Source: JACQXM01 sp964569425
Lineage (GTDB): Bacteria > Planctomycetota > Phycisphaerae > UBA1845
Length of the DNA: 5,867 bases
Assembly (NCBI GenBank): GCA_964569425.1
Contig: CAZMVD010000186.1
Coordinates: forward strand, 1-5,867
Reading direction: 5' to 3'
The notes under the pieces were generated by a model. The model was not told the DNA's origin. It was given only the letters and a program-made list of their open reading frames with translations, and made no database searches. The position numbers were made by a program, and so were the translations under genes. Below are positions 1 to 5,867 of the stretch, piece after piece. The first letter of the stretch is position 1; every line of letters begins with the position of its first letter.

Positions 1-1044
1 CTCGCGGAACAAGCCGTCGATGACCATGTTCTTCAGGTGGCGGTTGGTCGCCGCGATGATCCGCGCTTCGCAGGGAATGGGCTGCGACCCGCCCACGCGG
101 ACCACCTGCTTGTCCTGCAGGGCGCGCAGCAGCTTGGCCTGCATCGCCCGGCTGATCTCGCCGATTTCATCGAGAAACAGCGTTCCCCGCCCCGCCAGCT
201 CGAACCATCCGCGCCGCTGTGCATGCGCGCCCGTGAAAGAGCCCTTCTCGTGCCCGAACAGCTCGCTCTCCAGCAGGTTCTCGGGCAGCGCCGCGCAGTT
301 GACCGCCACGAACGGCTCCTCGCGCCGTGCCGACAGCGCATGAATATGCCGCGCTGTCACCTCCTTGCCCGTGCCCGTCTCCCCCAACAGCAGCACGGTG
401 CTCGGCGTCCGTGCCACGCGCTGGCACAATTCCAGCACGTGCAAGTGCTGCGGGGAGCGACCGATGATCGTCACCTGCCGCAGCGCCGCGTCACGCATCA
501 CGGCGAGCTGCTGCTTGAGGTCCTGGTGCGTGCGCGCGTTGTTCAGCGCCGTGGAGGCGAAGGTCGCGAACACCTGGAGGATCTTCACGTCGTCCTGCGA
601 AAACGCACGCTCGTCCCGCCGGTTGACCACCTCGATCACCCCCACCACCTCCCCCCGGTGGATCATCGGTGCCGCCAGCAGCGACCGCGTACGCGTGCTG
701 CCCAGCTCGTCGATCTCCCGCGAAAACCGCGGGCTGCTCCGTGCGTCGGCCAGAACCACGGGCTCCCCCGTCCGCACCACCTGCCCCGGAAGCCCGGTGC
801 CCACGTCGAACTCCCGCCCCAGCATCGCCTCCCGCCAGTGACCTGTCGCCGCCTGAACCACCAACCGCCGCGTCCGCGGCTCCAGCGAAAAAACGCTGCT
901 CGCCTCCGCTCGCGTTACCGCCCGTGCCAATTCCGCAATCGTCGCCAGCAGCGCGTCGAGATCCAGCGTTGAATTGATCGCCGCGGCCGCTTCGGTCAGC
1001 GCCGTCAAAGAGGCGGATGAAAGCGTCGGCTGGGGGACCGGCAC
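1..1044 (-). CDS. Sigma-54-dependent transcriptional activator, GAF sensor + AAA+ domain (C-terminus beyond window)
   Basis: Probable one-component enhancer-binding protein: a GAF domain senses a signal and the AAA+ ATPase remodels sigma-54 RNA polymerase to open promoters. From a GTG at 1044, 348 codons are visible without a stop. A GAF domain covers about residues 20-170 (typical GVIEVVN stretch ending at residue 141), then a helical linker and the AAA+ domain from about residue 191. Seen directly: Walker A GETGTGKE at 221-228, the sigma-54-contact loop as GSFTGA at 268-273 (usual form GAFTGA), Walker B LFLDEIGEI at 289-297, an AATNR sensor I segment, and the LFRE motif at the window edge. 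There is no receiver domain, so it is not a classical response regulator. The rest of the AAA+ domain and the expected Fis-type HTH are outside the window. The start is uncertain: no ATG lies in frame before the upstream TAG near 1220; TTG at 1065 is the alternative. GGAG lies 10 nt before the chosen GTG. The effector and targets cannot be told. Confidence 0.9.
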   Translation of the reverse strand, partial: MPVPQPTLSSASLTALTEAAAAINSTLDLDALLATIAELARAVTRAEASSVFSLEPRTRRLVVQAATGHWREAMLGREFDVGTGLPGQVVRTGEPVVLADARSSPRFSREIDELGSTRTRSLLAAPMIHRGEVVGVIEVVNRRDERAFSQDDVKILQVFATFASTALNNARTHQDLKQQLAVMRDAALRQVTIIGRSPQHLHVLELCQRVARTPSTVLLLGETGTGKEVTARHIHALSARREEPFVAVNCAALPENLLESELFGHEKGSFTGAHAQRRGWFELAGRGTLFLDEIGEISRAMQAKLLRALQDKQVVRVGGSQPIPCEARIIAATNRHLKNMVIDGLFRE

Positions 1045-1181
1045 GGGTTCGTGGCTCCGCAGCAAAAGGTCACATTTCGGCCAATGGCCAGTCTCCCCCG
1101 CGCCCTGCCTTCGGTCAAGGTCCGACGCACCGTCTGCGCAGAAACGCAGGGGCGGCTGATCACGGAATCGCTTTTCCGTTC

Positions 1182-1197
1182 CACGGGTTTTCCTCCC
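1182..1197 (-). promoter_or_regulatory. Strong ribosome binding site and GTG in a different frame from the activator
   Basis: On the minus strand GGGAGGA (1197-1191) is followed after 6 nt by GTG (1184-1182), an ideal initiation arrangement. The frame it opens has 59 codons and stops with TGA at 1007-1005, overlapping the chosen activator start at 1044 in another frame. The peptide resembles nothing I recognise. It could be a small upstream ORF translationally coupled to the activator, the original N-terminus cut off by a frameshift, or chance. The signal itself is clear; its use is not. Confidence 0.35.
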
Positions 1198-1222
1198 TGC
1201 ACGAAACGCGCACGAGGCCTGC

Positions 1223-1228
1223 TATATT
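1223..1228 (+). promoter_or_regulatory. Candidate -10 element for pheS
   Basis: TATATT is the most AT-rich hexamer in the otherwise GC-rich 268-bp divergent intergenic region and matches the sigma-70 -10 consensus in 5 of 6 positions. It sits about 85 nt before the pheS start. No good -35 box lies 16-18 nt upstream, so the call is weak. The reverse strand of the same spot reads AATATA/TATAGC and could also serve the divergent activator. I see no T-box, leader peptide with a Phe run, or terminator/antiterminator pair between this element and pheS. Confidence 0.35.
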
Positions 1229-1312
1229 CTTGCGGAGCCGTGCCCAATTGCCTAAGCTGTCCCGCTTGTTGACTCCGGATAGAACAGTCTCAACCGAGCA
1301 ACAGGCGGCGCG

Positions 1313-2386
1313 GTGAACATCGAGCAGTTGCAGCAACAAATAGAGATAGCGGAGAAACAGGCAGCGGCCGACTTGCGCGCCGTCTCGGCCGTTGATGCCC
1401 TCCGCTCACTCGATACCGCTGTGCTGGGCAAGGCCGGCTCGCTCGGCGCATTGATTGCCAACATCAAGGACTATCCTTCCACCGAGCGCGGGCAGGTGGG
1501 CAAGCTGGTCAACGAGGCCAAGGGGCGGATCAAGACGCTTATCGAAGCGCGGCTGGGCGAGTTGCAGGCCGCCGCGGCGGATTCGGAATCGCGCCAGGCG
1601 GCCGGATTCGATCCGACGCTGCCGGGCAGCCGCCGGCCGATGGGCAGCGTGCATCCGGTCACCGCGGTGCAATGGGAGATTGAGCGCGCCTTCGAGCGGC
1701 TGGGCTTCACCGTCGAGGCGGGGCCGGAGATGGAGAGCGAATACCACAACTTTGAGGCGCTCAATATTCCCGCCACGCACCCGGCGCGGGACATGCAGGA
1801 CACGTTCTGGCTGAGCAACGGCATGGTGCTGCGGACGCACACCTCGCCGGTGCAGCACCGGGCCATGAAGAAGTTCGGGGCGCCGTTGCGGGTCATCGCG
1901 CCGGGCCGATGTTTCCGGTACGAAACGATCGACGCCTCGCACGAAAACACGTTCCACCAGGTGGAAGGGCTGATGATTGACCGCGACATCTCGCTCGCGC
2001 ATCTGATCGCCATGGCGCAGACGCTGCTCCGCGAGGTCATGCGCCGTGAGGTGAAACTGCGGGTGCGCCCCGGCTATTTTCCGTTCGTGGAGCCGGGCAT
2101 TGAGATCGACATGAACTGCCAGATCTGCGGCGGAGCACGCTGCCCTACCTGCAAACACTCCGGCTGGCTGGAGATTCTGCCGGCGGGGATGGTGCATCCC
2201 AACGTGCTGCGCGCCGGCGGGATCGATACGGAAGTTTACACCGGTTTCGCCTTCGGCCTGGGGCTGACCCGCCTGGCGATGATGAAATACGGCATCCGCG
2301 ATATCCGCGTGCTCAACAGCGGGGATCTGCGGGCGCTGGTTTCTGCGGAACGGCTGGGCGGGGCGCTGGTGGCACAGGCAGGATGA
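1313..2386 (+). CDS. pheS: Phenylalanyl-tRNA synthetase alpha subunit
   Basis: Cytoplasmic class II aminoacyl-tRNA synthetase subunit carrying the active site. With PheT it forms the alpha2beta2 enzyme that activates phenylalanine with ATP and charges tRNA-Phe. It has 357 residues, normal for bacterial PheS. Residues 1-95 form the charged, probably coiled-coil tRNA-binding arm; the catalytic core follows from about residue 105. Recognised signatures are NFEALNIPATHPARDMQDTF, LRTHTSPVQ, the motif 2 region RCFRYETIDASHENTFHQVEG (FHQVEG at 214-219), GMVHPNVL, and motif 3 GFAFGLGLTR at 311-320. A four-cysteine insertion (C269, C272, C277, C280, as CxxC-x4-CxxC) is present, as in many bacterial PheS proteins, and could bind zinc. 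The start is GTG, preceded by a modest AGGCGG 4-9 nt upstream; the protein begins at the expected point of the arm. pheT follows after 119 bp on the same strand, so an operon is likely. Confidence 0.97.
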   Translation: MNIEQLQQQIEIAEKQAAADLRAVSAVDALRSLDTAVLGKAGSLGALIANIKDYPSTERGQVGKLVNEAKGRIKTLIEARLGELQAAAADSESRQAAGFDPTLPGSRRPMGSVHPVTAVQWEIERAFERLGFTVEAGPEMESEYHNFEALNIPATHPARDMQDTFWLSNGMVLRTHTSPVQHRAMKKFGAPLRVIAPGRCFRYETIDASHENTFHQVEGLMIDRDISLAHLIAMAQTLLREVMRREVKLRVRPGYFPFVEPGIEIDMNCQICGGARCPTCKHSGWLEILPAGMVHPNVLRAGGIDTEVYTGFAFGLGLTRLAMMKYGIRDIRVLNSGDLRALVSAERLGGALVAQAG

Positions 2387-2455
2387 CACGGGCCGGTTTG
2401 CAGGCCGAACGAACGGGGAAATCCGCGCGGGTTGGCCCGAACGCAGGGGGGGAAT

Positions 2456-2475
2456 GACCGGTTGGAAAACCGGTC
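2456..2475. repeat. Perfect palindromic hairpin in the pheS-pheT spacer (REP-like copy)
   Basis: GACCGGTT - GGAA - AACCGGTC: a perfect 8-bp stem with a 4-nt loop, followed by CCCACAC. No T-run follows, so it is not a typical Rho-independent terminator. The reverse complement, with its GTGTGG lead-in, matches the copy at 5049-5068 at 17 of 20 core positions. This points to a repeat family and not a hairpin private to pheST. It lies 30 nt before the pheT start and could also stabilise or attenuate the transcript. Confidence 0.7.
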
Positions 2476-2505
2476 CCACACAGAGCAGCAAGGCTTCGGC
2501 TTAAT

Positions 2506-4905
2506 ATGCTGATTTCACTAAACTGGATTCGTGACTTCGTCGATTGCCCCGCCGGCCTCGACGCGCGCGCTCTGGGCGAGCAGTTCACCGTCACCACCGC
2601 CGAGGTGGAGGACGTACACGAAATCAAGGTCGGCGCCGCCGGCCTTGTCGCAGCGCGGGTCGTTGAGGTGGCACCGCTCGCCGCCGGCCGCAACCTGAGG
2701 CGTGTGACCCTCGACCTCGGCGGCAGAACCATCGAAACCGTCTCGGCCGCGCCTGATCTGCCCGTCGGAGCCACGGTCGTGTACGCGCCGCCCGGTGCCC
2801 GCGTGGCCTCGCTCGGTGACATCGTCGATACCACCGTGGCGGGCCAGGCAAGCACCGGCATGATCCTCCCCGGCGAGGCGCTGGGCATCGCCGCGGCCAT
2901 TCAGGAAGCCGTCTTTCTGCCGCCCTCCATCGAACCCGGTCAACCACTCGACGGCGAGGCATTCGACGACTGGGTCATCGAGGTGGACAACAAGTCAATC
3001 ACGCACCGCCCGGACTTGTGGGGGCACTACGGCATCGCCCGAGAAATCGCCGCGATTCTCAGCCTGCCGCTTAAGCCTTATCCGGTGGTCCCGCTGGAAG
3101 AGCTTACGCGAACCGACCGGCCGGAGGTGCCCGTCGTCATTGCCGACCCCGAAAGCTGCCGCCGGTATAGCGCGCTGGTGCTCGGCGGCGTGCCCACGCA
3201 GCCGGCGCCGTTGTGGATGCAGCTTCGCCTGGGGCACGTGGGGCTGCGGCCGATCAGCGGGCTGGTGGACCTGACCAATTACCTGATGGCCGAGCTGGGC
3301 CAGCCGATGCACGCCTTCGACGCTGCCAAGGTTGACCGCATCGAAGTGGACCGCGCCAAGGTAGGCGACCGATTCCGCACGCTGGACGGCGTGGAACGCA
3401 CGCTCAACGCCCATGACCTGATGATCCAGAGCGGCGGGCGCTCCGTCGCCATTGCCGGCGTCATGGGCGGGCAGGAAAGCGAAGTGACCGCAGAGACGCA
3501 AACCCTGCTGCTCGAATCGGCCAACTTCGACGCCGCAACCATTCGCCGCACCGCCACGCGGCTCGCGCTGCGCACCGACGCCAGCGCCCGCTTCGAGAAA
3601 TCGCTCGACCCCGCGCACACCGTGCTGGCGATTCAGCGGTTTGTGCAATTGGCGCGGACGATGTATCCGAAGTTGGCGCTGGAAAGCCGCCTGTCGGACG
3701 CTTATCCGCGCCCGTTTGCGGCGCTGGACGTGGAAGTTAAGGCGCGGCATGTGGCCCGCACCCTGGGGCAACGGTGCACGTTCGCCGAAGCGCAGCGCCT
3801 GTTGGCACCGCTCGGCTTCATCTTGCGCGACGGCGGCGAATCATGGAGTGTCAAAGTCCCGTCATTTCGCGCCACCGGCGACGTCGCCTTCGAGGCCGAC
3901 GTAATCGAAGAAATCGCACGCTTCGTAGGATACGGCAACATCACCCCCGCCATGCCCGCGATCACCATGCGCCGCTTCGAGCCCAACGCGCTGCACGAGC
4001 TGGAGCAGCGCACCTTGGAGTATTTCACCACCGCGCACGGCTTCCACGAGATTCACGGCTACCTGTGGTACGACGACGCCTGGCTGCGGCAGTTGGGCGT
4101 CGCACCCGCCGCGGGCATCGAGCTGCGCAACCCCGCGGCCGAGGGGCTCCATCGCCTGCGAGATCACCTCCTGCCCGGGTTGTTGGCGGCCACGGCGCGC
4201 AACCGGTTTTTCTTTGACGATTTGGCACTGCTTGAACTTGGCAGCGTTTTCGCCTCCGGTGCCGACACGGCTAACGCCGAGCAGCGTCACCTCGGCCTCG
4301 TGCTGGCGCGCCGCGCGCGTAAAGCGGAAGAGGAGCTGCTGCTGGCGCTCAAGGGAGCGATCGAAAGCTGGGCGTGGAACCGCTTCACCCGGCCGGTCGC
4401 CTGGCGACAGGTTGCGCCGCGTTCCGGCTGCCCCTGGGACCTTGCCCACCGCACCGCGGAGGCGTCCGTCGACGGCATGAGCGTGGGCCGTGTCAGTGTC
4501 ATCGATGCGTCACTGCGCCGCGCCATGGACGAACACCTTTCCGCCTGGGCGGTCGCCTGGGCGGAGGTGCGCCTCAGCGGCCTGGAGGCGATCGCGCCGC
4601 GGGTCGAGGCGCTTGCCCCGCTGCCGGCGTTTCCCCTCGTGGAACTCGATTTCTCCTTCCTCGTTCCCGTCGAAACCCGCTACGCCGACGTGGCCAGCGT
4701 CCTCGGTCGCTTTCGGCATCCGCTCCTCAAACGCCTCCACTACCTCAGCGCGTACCAGGGGGAAGCTCTGGGGAATCAGGGGCGCAGCCTCACCTTTCGA
4801 GCGATCCTCGGCGACGAAAACCGCACGCTGACCGAGGCGGATTCAGCCGCGTTCCGCGCGGAATTCGAGCGCATGCTTACCGCGGCCGGCTTCGCCCTGC
4901 GGTAA
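2506..4905 (+). CDS. pheT: Phenylalanyl-tRNA synthetase beta subunit
   Basis: Non-catalytic partner of PheS: it holds the enzyme together, binds tRNA-Phe and carries the editing site that hydrolyses Tyr-tRNA-Phe. Its 799 residues are full length. Order seen: N-terminal ISLNWIRDFVD; an EMAP-type OB (tRNA_bind) domain at about 40-150; the NKSITHRPDLWGHYGIAREIA segment (HRPD at 167-170); the B3/B4 editing domain at about 200-370 with GLVDLTNYL from 252, GQPMHAFD at 265-272, LLLESANF and RTDASARFEK; B5 at about 400-470; a catalytic-like core that lacks active-site motifs, as usual; and the FDX-ACB anticodon-binding domain from FPLVELDFSF (709) to the end. In the OB domain the common HPNADRL and VCGAPN motifs are replaced by AAGRNL and VSAAPD. 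The ATG fits the family N-terminus, although the only upstream Shine-Dalgarno candidate (AAGG) is weak and distant. It is probably co-expressed with pheS. Confidence 0.97.
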   Translation: MLISLNWIRDFVDCPAGLDARALGEQFTVTTAEVEDVHEIKVGAAGLVAARVVEVAPLAAGRNLRRVTLDLGGRTIETVSAAPDLPVGATVVYAPPGARVASLGDIVDTTVAGQASTGMILPGEALGIAAAIQEAVFLPPSIEPGQPLDGEAFDDWVIEVDNKSITHRPDLWGHYGIAREIAAILSLPLKPYPVVPLEELTRTDRPEVPVVIADPESCRRYSALVLGGVPTQPAPLWMQLRLGHVGLRPISGLVDLTNYLMAELGQPMHAFDAAKVDRIEVDRAKVGDRFRTLDGVERTLNAHDLMIQSGGRSVAIAGVMGGQESEVTAETQTLLLESANFDAATIRRTATRLALRTDASARFEKSLDPAHTVLAIQRFVQLARTMYPKLALESRLSDAYPRPFAALDVEVKARHVARTLGQRCTFAEAQRLLAPLGFILRDGGESWSVKVPSFRATGDVAFEADVIEEIARFVGYGNITPAMPAITMRRFEPNALHELEQRTLEYFTTAHGFHEIHGYLWYDDAWLRQLGVAPAAGIELRNPAAEGLHRLRDHLLPGLLAATARNRFFFDDLALLELGSVFASGADTANAEQRHLGLVLARRARKAEEELLLALKGAIESWAWNRFTRPVAWRQVAPRSGCPWDLAHRTAEASVDGMSVGRVSVIDASLRRAMDEHLSAWAVAWAEVRLSGLEAIAPRVEALAPLPAFPLVELDFSFLVPVETRYADVASVLGRFRHPLLKRLHYLSAYQGEALGNQGRSLTFRAILGDENRTLTEADSAAFRAEFERMLTAAGFALR

Positions 4906-4938
4906 AGGCGGCAGCGCGCAACGGCTCTTGTCGAGGCG

Positions 4939-4967
4939 TGGTCACATCCCGCGATCGGCGTTATGAT
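4939..4967 (+). promoter_or_regulatory. Candidate sigma-70 promoter upstream of the FAH-family gene
   Basis: TGGTCA (4939-4944) and TATGAT (4962-4967) are separated by exactly 17 nt and match the -35 and -10 consensus in 4 of 6 and 5 of 6 positions. Transcription from here would begin near 4974 and give a leader of about 200 nt that includes the three palindromes. The -10 is partly inside an inverted repeat, GCGATC (4951-4956) and GATCGC (4965-4970), which could be an operator or a degenerate further copy of the palindrome family. This is a consensus match only. Confidence 0.35.
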
Positions 4968-4984
4968 CGCTTCCGAATCGACCA

Positions 4985-5011
4985 GTGGGATCGACGTTTC
5001 TGCCGATCGTG
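4985..5011 (+). repeat. Palindromic repeat, copy 1 of 3 (degenerate)
   Basis: A GTGGGATCG opening, central TTTC and CCGATCGTG ending give an imperfect palindrome with GATCG/CGATC outer arms. Its layout (GTGGGA, left arm, TTT core, right arm, CG-x-G tail) is the same as the next two units. It begins 79 nt after the pheT stop. Confidence 0.5.
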
Positions 5012-5040
5012 GTGTGGAACTGGCTTTCATGCCGATCGAG
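5012..5040 (+). repeat. Palindromic repeat, copy 2 of 3 (degenerate)
   Basis: GTGTGGAACTGGCTTTC followed by ATGCCGATCGAG, directly abutting the previous unit. It shares the GTGTGG opening with the reverse-complemented hairpin at 2456-2475, GGCTTT with copy 3, and GCCGATCG with copy 1. Its own arms pair imperfectly (GGC/GCC inside GA..C/G.TC). Confidence 0.5.
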
Positions 5041-5043
5041 CAC

Positions 5044-5071
5044 TGAGGGACCGGCTTTACAGCCGGTCGAG
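5044..5071 (+). repeat. Palindromic repeat, copy 3 of 3 (perfect hairpin)
   Basis: The core is GACCGGCT (5049-5056), loop TTAC, AGCCGGTC (5061-5068): a perfect 8-bp stem, preceded by TGAGG and followed by GAG. Compared with the oppositely oriented copy at 2456-2475, three of the 20 core bases differ. Two of those are a compensating T-A to C-G exchange within the stem. Confidence 0.65.
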
Positions 5072-5127
5072 CGGATCAGACCCGGCCCGCTGACCAGCGT
5101 GGGCTCGGGCGCCACCAGCTAATTCAA

Positions 5128-5147
5128 ACCGTCGATTGATTGACGGT
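5128..5147. promoter_or_regulatory. Inverted repeat, possible operator before the FAH-family gene
   Basis: ACCGTC (5128-5133) and GACGGT (5142-5147) form a perfect 6-bp inverted repeat around GATTGATT; 4 of the 8 central bases are also symmetric. It ends 9 nt before the Shine-Dalgarno sequence. The size suits a dimeric repressor site or a small RNA hairpin near the ribosome binding site. It does not resemble the other palindromes here, and no regulator gene for it is visible. Confidence 0.3.
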
Positions 5148-5156
5148 GGCAAATGT

Positions 5157-5163
5157 GGGAGGA
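5157..5163 (+). promoter_or_regulatory. Ribosome binding site of the FAH-family gene
   Basis: GGGAGGA lies 8 nt before the ATG at 5172. It is much stronger than the sites before pheS and pheT and fixes the start of this gene. Confidence 0.85.
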
Positions 5164-5171
5164 ACGACATT

Positions 5172-5867
5172 ATGCGGTTTTGCGTCATCGAACTGGAGGG
5201 TCGGCCGGACGCCCGACTGGCCGTGGAAAAGGAAGGCGGCTTGATCACCTTGGATGCCCCGCCCAGCCTGCGCGGCGCCCTCGACGCGCTGGGCGCTGGC
5301 GGGGTGATGAAGCTCGCCCGCGAGTCCACGGGGAAACCCATTCCGCTCAATCAGGTCAAGCGCTGGCTGCCCCCTGTTCCCGACCCGCGGACGTTTCGCG
5401 ACTTTTACGCCTTCGAGCAGCACGTCAAAGCCGCCCGCGCGCGCCGCGGCCAGGAGATGATCCCCACCTGGTACGAAATCGCCGTGTTCTACTTCTCCAA
5501 CCCCACTTCGATGAGGGGCCACCTTGAGCCGGTCAAGAAGCCCACCGGCACCAACGAACTCGACTTTGAACTGGAAATCGCCGCGGTCATCGGCGTGAGA
5601 GCCGAAGACCTTCGCGGCGATGCCGCCGAGGATGCCATCTTCGGTTACACCATTCTCAACGACTGGTCAGCACGCGATCTGCAGCGCGAAGAAATGAAGT
5701 GCATGTTGGGCCCCGCCAAGGGCAAAGACTTTGCGTCGTCACTCGGCCCCTGGGTCGTCACCTGTGATGAGTTGGTTGACCGCCGCGTGGCGCCCGGCAA
5801 GTATGACCTCGCTATGCGCGCCCGTCGCAACGGCAAGGAGATATCGCGCAGCAACATGAGCACGCTG
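5172..5867 (+). CDS. Fumarylacetoacetate hydrolase (FAH) family protein, N-terminal 232 residues (3' end beyond window)
   Basis: Metal-dependent enzyme of the FAH superfamily, whose members cleave, isomerise or decarboxylate 2-oxo or 1,3-dioxo acids in the breakdown of tyrosine and other aromatic compounds. Residues 1-70 look like the small N-terminal domain; the catalytic fold follows. Counterparts of the mouse FAH metal ligands are visible: D77 in RDFYAFEQH, E133 and E135 in LDFELEIA, D164 in NDWSARD. Counterparts of its catalytic histidine (H84), Q240 (Q171) and K253 (K185 in GPAKGKDFA) are also present, so the enzyme should be active. FYFSNP (106-111) and SLGPWVV are further family signatures. 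The N-terminal region is shorter than in the roughly 420-residue eukaryotic FAH, so the protein is probably one of the shorter bacterial members; its substrate cannot be assigned. The reading frame is open to the window edge. It lies 266 bp after pheT with its own strong ribosome binding site, which suggests separate expression. Confidence 0.92.
   Translation, partial: MRFCVIELEGRPDARLAVEKEGGLITLDAPPSLRGALDALGAGGVMKLARESTGKPIPLNQVKRWLPPVPDPRTFRDFYAFEQHVKAARARRGQEMIPTWYEIAVFYFSNPTSMRGHLEPVKKPTGTNELDFELEIAAVIGVRAEDLRGDAAEDAIFGYTILNDWSARDLQREEMKCMLGPAKGKDFASSLGPWVVTCDELVDRRVAPGKYDLAMRARRNGKEISRSNMSTL

Noticed and set aside
37..972. Long plus-strand open frame (311 codons) over the activator
   Set aside because: Its translation is a low-complexity Arg/Pro/His-rich sequence without motifs, and it lies opposite clear GAF and AAA+ coding sequence; it is a product of high GC.
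1005..1184. FHA domain upstream of the GAF domain, suggested by the LAIGRN string in the alternative frame
   Set aside because: An FHA domain needs about 90 residues with conserved Ser and His motifs after GR. Only about 25 residues remain before the GAF domain and none of those motifs appear in any frame.
1229..1312. T-box or Phe leader-peptide attenuator before pheS
   Set aside because: The stretch is only about 85 nt, has no Phe codon run, no T-box consensus and no terminator/antiterminator hairpins.
2456..2480. Rho-independent terminator between pheS and pheT
   Set aside because: The hairpin is strong but is followed by CCCACACAG on the plus strand with no T-run, and on the minus strand by CATTCC; a related repeat elsewhere explains it better.
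1406..2491. Minus-strand open frame of 361 codons over pheS
   Set aside because: Antisense to a complete, motif-rich pheS; the translation is Arg/His/Pro-rich and unlike any protein family.
2995..3771. Minus-strand open frame of 258 codons over pheT
   Set aside because: Antisense shadow of the conserved editing domain of PheT, no recognisable motifs.
5140..5168. TTGACG at 5140 as a -35 box for the FAH-family gene
   Set aside because: The matching -10 position would fall on AACGAC, downstream of the Shine-Dalgarno sequence, so it cannot drive this start.

Overview
The window is GC-rich DNA from a bacterial chromosome. It holds four genes: one incomplete at the left edge, two complete, and one incomplete at the right edge. 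Gene content (a GAF-type sigma-54 activator, a separate pheS and pheT, and a fumarylacetoacetase-family enzyme) and the style of the proteins would fit a planctomycete or another GC-rich phylum with many sigma-54 activators. That placement is a guess from protein character only.

Layout. Positions 1-1044, minus strand: the N-terminal two thirds of a one-component sigma-54-dependent activator (GAF sensor plus AAA+ ATPase). Its C-terminal part, including any DNA-binding domain, lies left of the window. Positions 1045-1312: a divergent intergenic region with one plausible -10 element for pheS and, on the minus strand, a strong Shine-Dalgarno/GTG pair in a different frame from the activator. Positions 1313-2386: pheS. 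Positions 2387-2505: a spacer with a perfect 8-bp-stem hairpin. Positions 2506-4905: pheT. Positions 4906-5171: a 266-bp non-coding region holding a candidate promoter, three consecutive copies of a palindromic element related to the hairpin in the pheS-pheT spacer, and a separate inverted repeat close to the next ribosome binding site. Positions 5172-5867: the start of a fumarylacetoacetate-hydrolase-family enzyme that runs off the right edge.

How the genes relate. PheS and PheT form the alpha2beta2 phenylalanyl-tRNA synthetase and are probably co-transcribed. The activator is divergent and nothing links it to pheST except position. The hydrolase has its own strong ribosome binding site and a long upstream region, so it looks independently expressed. 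The genes are of familiar families and I see no clearly new system. The least explained material is the palindrome family in the two spacers, where two copies differ by a compensating base-pair change, and the start region of the activator.
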